This document shows, piece after piece, positions 1-5,357 of a DNA stretch of 15,535 nucleotides (its first letter is position 1; the number at the start of each line of letters is the position of its first letter). Made by a program: the position numbers and the translations under genes. The stretch is from positions 1-15,535 of the forward strand of contig CANJMX010000022.1 of the NCBI GenBank assembly GCA_947475125.1. The letters are read 5' to 3'. The notes below the pieces were generated by a model. That model made no database searches, was not told the origin of the DNA, and saw nothing but the letters and a program-made list of their open reading frames with translations. Origin of the DNA: Actinomycetota bacterium. Lineage in GTDB: Bacteria; Actinomycetota; Thermoleophilia; Miltoncostaeales; Miltoncostaeaceae.

Positions 1-127
1 CCCCGCGGCCACGGCTGTTCACCGCGATGCGCATGGAGCACACCGGGTCGCCGCTGGCGAGGTGACGCACCTCGGGGTCGCGGGTGAGGCGACCGACGAG
101 GGTGACGCGGTTGAGGTCTGCAGCCAC
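1..127 (-). CDS. ssb: Single-stranded DNA-binding protein, N-terminal part (cut by window edge)
   Basis: Binds single-stranded DNA during replication, recombination and repair in the cytoplasm. Only about the first 42 residues are inside the window, reading VAADLNRVTLVGRLTRDPEV and then a stretch with SGDPVCSMRIAVN. This is the first OB-fold strand pattern of bacterial SSB (N-x-V-x-L-x-G-R-L-T-x-D-P-E-x-R). The start is a GTG at 127-125, chosen because AGGAG lies six bases upstream and the SSB homology begins immediately after it. It lies nine bases downstream of the rpsF stop, the standard rpsF-ssb order, so the two are almost certainly co-transcribed. The C-terminal acidic tip that recruits partner proteins is outside the window. 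Confidence 0.93.
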   Translation of the reverse strand, partial: MAADLNRVTLVGRLTRDPEVRHLASGDPVCSMRIAVNSRGRG

Positions 128-133
128 CGGGGG

Positions 134-138
134 CTCCT
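134..138 (-). promoter_or_regulatory. Shine-Dalgarno of ssb overlapping the rpsF stop
   Basis: On the minus strand the sequence reads CTAGGAG followed by six bases and the GTG start of ssb. The TAG stop of rpsF (139-137) is embedded in the AGGAG, so a ribosome finishing rpsF sits on the ssb initiation site. This favours translational coupling. Confidence 0.75.
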
Positions 139-562
139 AGCGGTCCCGGTCGCGGCGACGGCCGCCAGCGGCGCCACCACCACGTCCACCACGGCCGCCA
201 CGGGGGCGCTCCTCGGCGGGGCGGTCGTCAACCGGCAGCGGGACGCCGTTGGCCTTCGCGGCCTCAAGCTCGGCGTCCGAGAGGCGGAACGGCATGGCCC
301 GCAGCACCACGTCCTTGCTGATGGAAAGGATGCGGCAGACCTCGTCGATCGCGGCAGGCTCGGCCTGGCACGTGACGATGACGTACACGCCGTCAGTCTG
401 CTTGCGCACGGGATAGGCGATGGGGCGACGGCCCCACTCAGCGACATCGTCCACGGTACCGCCGGCCTCGTCGATGAGTGTGCTTACACGGGAGATGATC
501 TCCGCGTGCTGCTCGCCATCGGCCTCGGTGCTGAGGATCATCATGATCTGGTACGGGTGAAT
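137..562 (-). CDS. rpsF: 30S ribosomal protein S6 with Arg/Gly-rich tail and probable ATT start
   Basis: S6 is a small-subunit ribosomal protein that pairs with S18 on 16S rRNA. The product would be 141 residues. Residues 1-7 (I/M-H-P-Y-Q-I-M) match the conserved first beta strand M-R-x-Y-E-x-M, and residues 43-62 carry the W-G-R-R-x-x-A-Y-x-I-R-K-x-x-x-G-x-Y-V signature. The homology begins exactly at an ATT codon (562-560), preceded by a good GGAGG seven bases away. No in-frame ATG, GTG or TTG lies nearby upstream. The first ATG in frame (544-542) would remove half of strand beta-1 and lies far from the Shine-Dalgarno. An ATG at 588 is out of frame and runs into a stop. Residues from about 114 form an unusual charged tail ending in RGG repeats and an R/D-rich tip. 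ssb follows after nine bases. Confidence 0.93.
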   Translation of the reverse strand: MHPYQIMMILSTEADGEQHAEIISRVSTLIDEAGGTVDDVAEWGRRPIAYPVRKQTDGVYVIVTCQAEPAAIDEVCRILSISKDVVLRAMPFRLSDAELEAAKANGVPLPVDDRPAEERPRGGRGGRGGGAAGGRRRDRDR

Positions 563-569
563 CGCCGGT

Positions 570-574
570 CCTCC
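570..574 (-). promoter_or_regulatory. Shine-Dalgarno GGAGG of rpsF
   Basis: GGAGG on the minus strand is separated by seven bases (ACCGGCG) from the ATT at 562. The ideal spacing is the main reason for taking ATT as the start rather than the downstream ATG ATG at 544-539, which would lie about 25 bases from this site. Confidence 0.7.
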
Positions 575-615
575 GGGCTGGTTCTCATGTGGGCTGCTGC
601 GGAAACGGGATGGTG

Positions 616-669
616 CACAGGGCACCCGTCCGCCCGCGGGCAGGCGGGAGACTATACCAGTGCCCTGTG
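616..669. repeat. 10-base perfect inverted repeat around the rpsF promoter region
   Basis: The arms are CACAGGGCAC at 616-625 and GTGCCCTGTG at 660-669. They are perfect reverse complements with 34 bases between them. The interval contains the perfect 10-base palindrome GCCCGCGGGC (632-641) and the candidate rpsF -10 element. It could be a paired operator, or, if transcription starts further upstream, a two-stem leader RNA for autogenous control of the ribosomal protein operon. Confidence 0.6.
651..659 (-). promoter_or_regulatory. Candidate extended -10 promoter of rpsF
   Basis: Minus strand TGGTATAGT fits an extended -10 (TGn plus a TATAAT-like hexamer at 656-651). No convincing -35 is present 17 bases upstream (CGTGAT). 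Transcription from here would begin near 645 and give a leader of roughly 80 bases before rpsF, containing the palindrome GCCCGCGGGC (632-641). Confidence 0.4.
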
Positions 670-737
670 GCCGATCACGCGCATCCGTGCGGGCATGCGC
701 ACAGCGGCGTCACAGCAGTGCCGCCGGGGCCCATGTT

Positions 738-743
738 TAGCAT
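738..743 (+). promoter_or_regulatory. -10 element of a leaderless start at 751
   Basis: TAGCAT is followed by exactly seven bases and then ATG at 751. There is no purine-rich Shine-Dalgarno. The spacing predicts transcription starting on the ATG. Confidence 0.45.
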
Positions 744-750
744 CGTGCAC

Positions 751-957
751 ATGGCGAGGACATTCATCGGGCTTGCATCAGTTACCGCCGCAGCGGCAGT
801 TGGCGCAGCCATCGTGCGTGCCCGCCGCGACGACGATGAGCCCCCGATTTCGCAGACTCATGCGCACGCCGACACCGTGCGCGCCCTCGACGCCGCACGT
901 GATCGCCTGCGTGCCACTGTCGCACCCCGCGCGGCAGTGGATGACGCCGCCGCCTGA
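751..957 (+). CDS. Small single-pass membrane protein, unrecognised
   Basis: A 68-residue product that I do not recognise. Residues 4-22 (TFIGLASVTAAAAVGAAIV) form one hydrophobic segment, followed by a basic then acidic patch (RARRDDDE) and a polar helical tail with LDAARDRLRATVA. The shape is an N-terminal membrane anchor or uncleaved signal with a short exposed domain. The basic residues after the helix suggest a cytoplasmic tail, though this is inferred only. An in-frame ATG at 733 would add six residues, but 751 is preferred because a TAGCAT lies seven bases before it, as at other leaderless starts in this window. It is divergent from rpsF and 61 bases upstream of the phosphatase. It could be non-coding; the evidence is the promoter-like spacing and the sensible protein layout. 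Confidence 0.5.
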   Translation: MARTFIGLASVTAAAAVGAAIVRARRDDDEPPISQTHAHADTVRALDAARDRLRATVAPRAAVDDAAA

Positions 958-1005
958 CCGGTTCCGTGGCGACCCCGGGCGCCCCGCGGCCACGGGCGGT
1001 GCTGT

Positions 1006-1011
1006 CAGCAT
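1006..1011 (+). promoter_or_regulatory. -10 element of a leaderless start at 1019
   Basis: CAGCAT is followed by seven bases and the ATG of the phosphatase. Except for the first base it matches the element before 751, and the spacing is the same. A 7-base inverted repeat, CCGTGGC (964-970) with GCCACGG (989-995), lies just upstream and could be an operator or a weak terminator of the preceding small gene. Confidence 0.45.
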
Positions 1012-1018
1012 CGGGCGC

Positions 1019-1858
1019 ATGAACCGAATCGCCGCTCTCACGCTGGCCGCGGCCGTGCTGGCACCCGTGGCCATCGCCTCGGCGCAGACACCGGCATCAA
1101 CCCACTTCCTGGTCGTGGGTGATTGGGGTACGGGCAGCACTCAGCAGGCCGATGTGGCAAAGGCCATGTGCGCGAGTAACGCAGCCAACCCCGCCAAGTT
1201 CGTAATGACGGTGGGTGACAACTTCTATTCGCCCGACGGCGTGGCAACCGACGGCAACTACTACCAGCCCATGGCCTGCCTGCTGGCACAGGGCGTCACG
1301 TGGCGTGCCGCATGGGGCAACCACGATCTGGGCGGTAATTCGACCGCCACGGTGCTGGGCGCGCGCAAGCGGTACTACACCTACGCCAACGGCAGCACGC
1401 GGTTCACCATGCTTGACGGCAATAACCCGTCGTCATCCGCACAGCGCACGTTCCTGGAGCGCACGCTCAAGGCGGCGAAGGAGCCGGTGCGCATTGTCGC
1501 GGTGCACCAGCCGGTGTACACGGCCGGCATGCACTCGCCGTCGTACGAGGGGCGTCGGGCGTGGGAGCCCTTGTTCAAGAAGTACGGCGTCTCACTGGTG
1601 CTATCGGGGCACAACCACAATTACGAACGCATTCGCACCGGAGGCGTGACGTACATCACCAGCGGCGGTGGCGGCGCGGGGCTCTATCCGTGCGTGCGCT
1701 CGCAGCCGGGTCTTGTGATGTGCAAGCCCGTCTACGAGTTCCTCGAGGTCGATTCGTCACCATCCGGCATCACCGTCCGTGCGGTGGGCGTCAAAGGCGA
1801 CACCATCGATCAGGTGACTGTCCCCGTTCGCGTGGCCAAAGTGACGGCCCGGGGATGA
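1019..1858 (+). CDS. Secreted purple-acid-phosphatase-like metallophosphoesterase
   Basis: A probable exported phosphomonoesterase that hydrolyses phosphate esters with a two-metal centre. It is 279 residues long. Residues 1-22 form a Sec signal peptide ending ASAQ. The five metal-binding blocks of the purple (tartrate-resistant) acid phosphatase family appear in order: GDWG (34-37), GDNFY (66-70), GNHD (100-103), H163 in VHQP, and GHNHNYER (197-204). Two cysteines near 225 and 235 may form a disulfide. The start at 1019 is chosen because the signal peptide begins there; the open frame runs much further upstream only because it lies antisense to rpsF. Metal and phosphate chemistry is well supported, but the natural substrate (phosphomonoester, nucleotide or inositol phosphate) is not visible. 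Confidence 0.88.
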   Translation: MNRIAALTLAAAVLAPVAIASAQTPASTHFLVVGDWGTGSTQQADVAKAMCASNAANPAKFVMTVGDNFYSPDGVATDGNYYQPMACLLAQGVTWRAAWGNHDLGGNSTATVLGARKRYYTYANGSTRFTMLDGNNPSSSAQRTFLERTLKAAKEPVRIVAVHQPVYTAGMHSPSYEGRRAWEPLFKKYGVSLVLSGHNHNYERIRTGGVTYITSGGGGAGLYPCVRSQPGLVMCKPVYEFLEVDSSPSGITVRAVGVKGDTIDQVTVPVRVAKVTARG

Positions 1859-1877
1859 GCGTGGGGGCGTACGCCGA

Positions 1878-1936
1878 GCCGCAGTGCCCCTCTCACTCCG
1901 AGGCGTTGGCGCAGTATTTCTGGGTGGGGCTGCGGC
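1878..1936. terminator. Long-stem structure between convergent genes, possible bidirectional terminator
   Basis: GCCGCAG (1878-1884) and CCCC (1887-1890) pair with GGGG (1926-1929) and CTGCGGC (1930-1936), an 11-pair stem with a two-base bulge and a 35-base loop. A separate perfect palindrome, GGCGTACGCC, lies at 1866-1875. There is no T-run on either strand, so it is not a classical intrinsic terminator. It sits in the only convergent gap of this window that leaves room for one. Confidence 0.35.
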
Positions 1937-1946
1937 CTGCCAGACG

Positions 1947-2672
1947 TCAGGCGTCATCACCGCATGCGAAGGCGGCGGCTTCCTCCGGCGTATCGGCGAT
2001 GCGGATGCGGTCCAGATCTTCGGGCTGGATGAAGCCCTCTCCGAGTGTGGTGCTTCGCATCCAGTCGATGAGCCCCTGCCAGTGGGCCTTGCGGTAGAGC
2101 ACCAGTGGGAAGTCGCGCACCTTGCCGGTCTGGATGAGCACGAGGGCCTCAAATAGCTCGTCGAGCGTGCCGAAGCCGCCGGGCATCACGATGAATGCCT
2201 CGGAGTACTTCACGAACATGGTCTTTCGCACGAAGAAGTACCGGAAGTCCACGCCCAGATTCACGTAGGGATTCTGCCCCTGCTCGCGTGGCAGTTCGAT
2301 GCTGAGGCCGACGGAGAGCCCGCCGGCCTGGTGCGCCCCCTTGTTGGCGGCCTCCATCAGCCCGGGCCCGCCTCCGGTGATGACTGCCCGGTCCCTCTTC
2401 GCCAGCAGTCGTCCGATCTCAACCCCGGCCTCGTAGTCGGGGTCGCCCGGTGCGGTACGGGCCGACCCGAACACCGCGACCGCACGGTCCACCCGGGCAA
2501 GCGCGTCGAAGCCGTCCACAAACTCCCCGAGAATGCGCAAAACCCGCCAGGAGTCGGTGGACAGGAACTCGGGCTCCGGTCCCCGCAGCAACATGAGGTC
2601 GGCATCGTGCGCGCGCTCCCCACCAGTCCCTTTTGTGACGGTGCGCCCGCGCCTGGTGAGGTTCTCCGGCAT
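1947..2672 (-). CDS. LOG-family (TIGR00730) Rossmann-fold protein
   Basis: The LOG family includes enzymes that hydrolyse the N-glycosidic bond of nucleoside 5'-monophosphates (cytokinin riboside monophosphate phosphoribohydrolase); many bacterial members remain untested. The product is 241 residues. Residues 64-71 (AVAVFGSA) open the Rossmann fold. The diagnostic motifs are GGGPGLMEAANKGA (100-113), the conserved R149-K150, and PGGFGTLDE (164-172), which together form the nucleotide-phosphate and catalytic site. The N-terminal 40 residues are an extension typical of the longer actinobacterial members. The start at 2672 is four bases after the stop of the upstream secreted-protein gene and has no evident Shine-Dalgarno; the methionine at residue 27 is a possible alternative. 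It is probably co-transcribed with the 3405 gene. Exact substrate unknown. Confidence 0.85.
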   Translation of the reverse strand: MPENLTRRGRTVTKGTGGERAHDADLMLLRGPEPEFLSTDSWRVLRILGEFVDGFDALARVDRAVAVFGSARTAPGDPDYEAGVEIGRLLAKRDRAVITGGGPGLMEAANKGAHQAGGLSVGLSIELPREQGQNPYVNLGVDFRYFFVRKTMFVKYSEAFIVMPGGFGTLDELFEALVLIQTGKVRDFPLVLYRKAHWQGLIDWMRSTTLGEGFIQPEDLDRIRIADTPEEAAAFACGDDA

Positions 2673-2676
2673 GGAG

Positions 2677-3405
2677 CTAGCCAGCCACGCGATCGAGCAC
2701 GGCCGTGGTCACAAATCCACCGCCGGTCCAGCGGTACTGCAGACGCCCATCGGTGCGAAGTGCCACCGATGCCGTCCCAGTGCCCACGCACTCCTTGGTG
2801 TGGGTCTGCGTAATCGCCTCGGTGAAGCGATGCCAACCGGGGGTGTTGCCACTGAGCGGCACCCAGTACCCACTGCAGGTGAGGGGCGGGCCGTAGCCCA
2901 CGGAGCCCTCGATGCCTCCCAATACGGTGCCGCGCACAATGAGGTCGGTCGCAAACCGGCCTCCATCCGCTGAATGGCCGACGCCGCGCCAGTGCCCCGA
3001 GATGCCGTCCAGATACGCGATGCTCGCCAGGTCGCCCTTGGTCCAGCGGTAGCGCAGGGTGCCATCGGCGGCACGCGAAAGGTTGACTATGCCGCCGTCG
3101 TCGCACAGGGTGCTTCGGGTCGCGGTGACCGTCTCACGGAATGTGGTGACGCCAGCGGTCTGGCGCACGGGGGTCCAGCGCACGGAACAGTTGAGCGGGG
3201 CACCAAGATCAGCGCGTCCGGTTGGACGCCCGTCGGTGCCGATGGACACATTGCCGTGCACGGTAAACGTGATGGATGCATCGGTGACGCTGCGTGCGGT
3301 GCCATTCCAGGTGCCACCGATGGGGCGGGCACCCGTCCAGGCGGTGGCGACTGAGGCGGTCGCGGCGAGGGCAACGGCGGTGATGGGGAGGATGAGTTTG
3401 CGCAT
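2677..3405 (-). CDS. Secreted protein with two tandem ~105-residue cysteine-paired domains
   Basis: A 242-residue protein of unknown function. Residues 1-22 are a Sec signal (MRKLILPITAVALAATASVA, TA then W). The mature part is an internal duplication: repeat 1 spans about 30-137 and repeat 2 about 137-242. Both carry the same order of marks: G-x-W-x-G at the start, a V-x-G strand, then L-N/T-C (C73, C177) followed by a W-x-P, F-x-E-x-[VI], a second cysteine (C101, C206), and finally D-G-x-L-x-Y-R-W-T followed by A-x-L-D. Each copy thus has two cysteines, probably one disulfide, in an all-beta pattern. From memory it resembles extracellular beta-barrel-like domains of actinobacterial membrane proteins, but I cannot name the family with confidence. 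The start is set by the signal peptide and a -10 element seven bases upstream. The LOG-family gene follows four bases after its stop. Confidence 0.82.
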   Translation of the reverse strand: MRKLILPITAVALAATASVATAWTGARPIGGTWNGTARSVTDASITFTVHGNVSIGTDGRPTGRADLGAPLNCSVRWTPVRQTAGVTTFRETVTATRSTLCDDGGIVNLSRAADGTLRYRWTKGDLASIAYLDGISGHWRGVGHSADGGRFATDLIVRGTVLGGIEGSVGYGPPLTCSGYWVPLSGNTPGWHRFTEAITQTHTKECVGTGTASVALRTDGRLQYRWTGGGFVTTAVLDRVAG

Positions 3406-3412
3406 ACCGGCG

Positions 3413-3418
3413 ATGATA
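3413..3418 (-). promoter_or_regulatory. -10 element of a leaderless start at 3405
   Basis: Minus strand TATCAT is followed by seven bases (CGCCGGT) and the ATG. No Shine-Dalgarno is present. It is divergent from the L,D-transpeptidase promoter, in an 86-base shared intergenic region (3406-3491). Confidence 0.55.
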
Positions 3419-3479
3419 CCGGCCATCCCTGAATGGTCTCCGCAGCACGATCTCATGCGTTGGGCCGCCTGGTGCGCGG

Positions 3480-3485
3480 TATCGT
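3480..3485 (+). promoter_or_regulatory. -10 element of a leaderless GTG start at 3492
   Basis: TATCGT is followed by six bases (GGCTGC) and GTG. The same geometry on the opposite strand at 3413-3418 makes this a divergent pair separated by about 60 bases. Confidence 0.55.
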
Positions 3486-3491
3486 GGCTGC

Positions 3492-4334
3492 GTGCGCCAC
3501 ATTTCCCTTTTCGTGGTTCTGGCCGCCGCGTTCGTCGTTGCAATCCCCGGTCTCGCGCTGGCCGATGAGGGCACGGGCACGACACCGTCGTATGACCCCG
3601 CCCCCACCACGTCCGCCCCCATTGCGCCGGATCCGGATCCGGTACCCACCCCAACCACGTCAACGCCCAGCAAAGCGGTGCCGGTGCCGCCTCCATCACG
3701 CGTTGCGGCGTCCACACGCGCATCGACATGGGCCGGTCTCCTGCTGGTGACCTCAACGGCCCGGGCGATGCCGGGGCCGGGCGGCAAGCCCATCAAGTTG
3801 GTGCAGCCCATTAGCCCATTGGGTGCGGGCCCCGTATGGCTCCAGGTGCGCGGCGTCAAGATTGTGCGCGGCGTGAGGTGGGTGCAGATGCTTCTGCCGG
3901 TGCGCCCCAACAACACCATGGGGTGGATGCGCGCCACCGACTTCATCTTTCGCGAGATCCATCTGCGAATCGACATCGATGTGGGGGCACGTACGCTCGC
4001 CCTGTACCGCGGTGGTACCCGACTCAAGTTGTTCAAGGTGGCCGTGGGCATGCCCACCACGCCCACACCCACCGGGCGGTTTGCCATCGCTGAGGTCATC
4101 CCCACGGGTGATCCCAAAGCGTTCCTCGGCCCTATCGTCATGCCGCTCACGGCATATTCGAATGTCCTTAACGAGTTCGCCGGCGGCAATGGTCGCGTGG
4201 CGATCCACGGCACGAGCCTGCCCGACTTGATTGGGAAGCCGGTGAGCCACGGGTGCATTCGTATGCACAACGCCAACGTGAGGGTGTTGTCGCGGATGGC
4301 GAGCAGTGGTGCCACCGTGACCATTCACGGATAG
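3492..4334 (+). CDS. Secreted L,D-transpeptidase (YkuD domain) with Pro/Thr-rich linker
   Basis: Cross-links peptidoglycan stem peptides (3-3 type) or attaches proteins to them outside the membrane, through a catalytic cysteine. The product is 280 residues. Residues 1-24 form a signal peptide ending LALADE. Residues 28-70 are a low-complexity Pro/Thr/Ser wall-spanning linker. Residues 82-152 look like an SH3-like module (VWLQVRG, then LPVRPNN and GWM). The YkuD catalytic domain fills about 157-280, with the signature H239-G-T and S252-H-G-C-I-R-M-H, so the nucleophile is C255, with H253 and R257 alongside. No lipobox is seen. GTG is taken as the start because the signal peptide begins there and TATCGT lies six bases upstream; no Shine-Dalgarno exists. 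It is followed by a hairpin cluster. Confidence 0.92.
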   Translation: MRHISLFVVLAAAFVVAIPGLALADEGTGTTPSYDPAPTTSAPIAPDPDPVPTPTTSTPSKAVPVPPPSRVAASTRASTWAGLLLVTSTARAMPGPGGKPIKLVQPISPLGAGPVWLQVRGVKIVRGVRWVQMLLPVRPNNTMGWMRATDFIFREIHLRIDIDVGARTLALYRGGTRLKLFKVAVGMPTTPTPTGRFAIAEVIPTGDPKAFLGPIVMPLTAYSNVLNEFAGGNGRVAIHGTSLPDLIGKPVSHGCIRMHNANVRVLSRMASSGATVTIHG

Positions 4335-4336
4335 AT

Positions 4337-4375
4337 GCACGAAGTCGTGCGGAAGTCCGCACACACAGCGCGTGT
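4337..4375 (+). repeat. Cluster of overlapping, mutually exclusive hairpins after the L,D-transpeptidase
   Basis: Hairpin 1 is GCACGA-ag-TCGTGC (4337-4350). Hairpin 2 is GTGCGGA-ag-TCCGCAC (4347-4362). They share 4347-4350, so only one can form at a time, and both present an AAGT tetraloop once the innermost pair opens. A weaker third stem, ACAC/GTGT (4363-4366 with 4372-4375), is followed by TTT. This may act as a transcription terminator without a proper U-tract, or as protein-binding palindromes before the promoter at 4395. Confidence 0.6.
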
Positions 4376-4394
4376 TTGGTGGCATGAGCGGGGC

Positions 4395-4400
4395 TAGCGT
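4395..4400 (+). promoter_or_regulatory. -10 element of a leaderless start at 4407
   Basis: TAGCGT is followed by GGCCCC and ATG, a six-base spacing. No Shine-Dalgarno is visible. Confidence 0.5.
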
Positions 4401-4406
4401 GGCCCC

Positions 4407-5348
4407 ATGGAGCGAATGGCAGATGCCGCTGGTGGGGTGACCCGAGGGGGGAGCGACGACGATCCAGATGATCGCTACGCCGCGGCCATCGCCATGTTGT
4501 CAATCGGGGATGAGCGTTCGGCGCGCCGAACGGTGCAGGGAGCCCTTGCGCGATCTGGGGCGTCACGGCATGCGGTGGTACGTGCATGCCTGGTTGATCT
4601 GGCGCACCAGCTTGACGGCGAAGCCGCGTTGGCCCGTTTCGCGCAACGCACTGCCGGCCCGGTCGGATGGCTCGCCGACCCGAATTCCCTTGCCAAGGCG
4701 GTGCTTGCACTCGGGCGGGCACACCTGGTGGAGGTGGTCATCGAGGAGATTGCGCGTCTCCTGCCAGAGGATGCCCTCATCGCACTCCTTGGGGCCATGG
4801 CACGGGCGGGCACGCCCGCGTGCCGCGATCTGCTCTCTGCCTGCGCCGTGGTGGTGGAAGGGGGAGCAGGCCATCTTGCAGCGCGCCTGACGGACGGCAC
4901 CGTTCCCGAGGCCACGTGCATCGCGGGGCTGCAGGATCAAACTCCAGTGGCCGCCTGGGCCGCGGCCCCGGTGGATGCCCCCAGGCAGCAACAGGTGATC
5001 GTGGCGGTGGCACGCGACGCCGGACGCGTGGCGCCCGTTGTGGCGCTCATTGATCATCACGATCTGGGGGCTGCGCTGGAGGATGCCTTTGTGCTTCCCG
5101 ACATGCTGCCCGCGAGGCTCGACCGCGAGGTGCTTGGTCCGATGACCGGGGGTGGCCTTGTGCCGGTGCCCATGTCGGTGGCTGATGCCTGCGCGGCCGT
5201 CATTGATGCGCTGTCGGCCACGTTGGCACTGGGGCACGAGATCCCATCGAATGCCTACCAACCCGTGGCGCACCGTCTGCGCCGTGCGCTTACTGGCGAC
5301 ATCGCGCGCGGGGCCGGGCGATCGGGAGAAACGGGATGCGTAGGCTAG
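4407..5348 (+). CDS. Hypothetical Ala-rich all-helical protein (313 aa)
   Basis: I do not recognise this protein. Residues 1-22 are acidic and glycine-rich (DDDPDD) and probably disordered. From about 23 to 300 the sequence is a series of short amphipathic alanine-rich helices, with a helical-repeat look: RYAAAIAMLSIGDERSARRT, ACLVDLAHQL, LAKAVLALGRAHLVEVVIEE and ALIALLGAMARAGTPACRDL. This suggests a TPR/HEAT-like solenoid, though no repeat consensus is clear. There is no signal peptide and no convincing membrane segment, so it is likely cytosolic. The start is set by the leaderless spacing from TAGCGT. Its TAG stop forms the first three bases of the next gene's -10 hexamer, so the neighbouring 84-residue gene follows after nine bases and the two may be functionally linked. 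The opposite strand also has a long open frame, but that translation is His/Arg/Gly-rich and looks like a shadow. Confidence 0.75.
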   Translation: MERMADAAGGVTRGGSDDDPDDRYAAAIAMLSIGDERSARRTVQGALARSGASRHAVVRACLVDLAHQLDGEAALARFAQRTAGPVGWLADPNSLAKAVLALGRAHLVEVVIEEIARLLPEDALIALLGAMARAGTPACRDLLSACAVVVEGGAGHLAARLTDGTVPEATCIAGLQDQTPVAAWAAAPVDAPRQQQVIVAVARDAGRVAPVVALIDHHDLGAALEDAFVLPDMLPARLDREVLGPMTGGGLVPVPMSVADACAAVIDALSATLALGHEIPSNAYQPVAHRLRRALTGDIARGAGRSGETGCVG

Positions 5349-5351
5349 AAT
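5346..5351 (+). promoter_or_regulatory. -10 element overlapping the upstream stop codon, leaderless start at 5358
   Basis: TAGAAT is the best -10 match in the window and is followed by six bases (GGGCGA) and ATG. Its TAG is also the stop codon of the 313-residue gene. GGGCGA is not a convincing Shine-Dalgarno at this distance. Confidence 0.6.
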
Positions 5352-5357
5352 GGGCGA

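Noticed and set aside
541..588. Upstream ATG at 588 as the rpsF start
   Set aside because: It is out of frame with S6 and reaches TGA after about 15 codons, so it cannot start rpsF without a frameshift.
563..650. Match of the rpsF leader to the known S6:S18-binding RNA motif
   Set aside because: I could not place the conserved bulge and closing stems of that motif; only the generic inverted repeat is reported.
1..995. 14-base direct repeat CCCCGCGGCCACGG at 1-14 and 982-995
   Set aside because: One copy is inside ssb coding sequence and the word is very G+C-rich. Chance is enough to explain it.
62..1018. Long plus-strand open frame upstream of the phosphatase, antisense to ssb/rpsF
   Set aside because: The translation is low-information, and the signal peptide and promoter spacing set the real start at 1019. 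Long antisense frames are expected at this G+C.
3209..4324. 371-residue minus-strand open frame antisense to the L,D-transpeptidase
   Set aside because: Composition is Pro/His/Arg-rich with no domain, and the plus strand holds an unmistakable YkuD protein.
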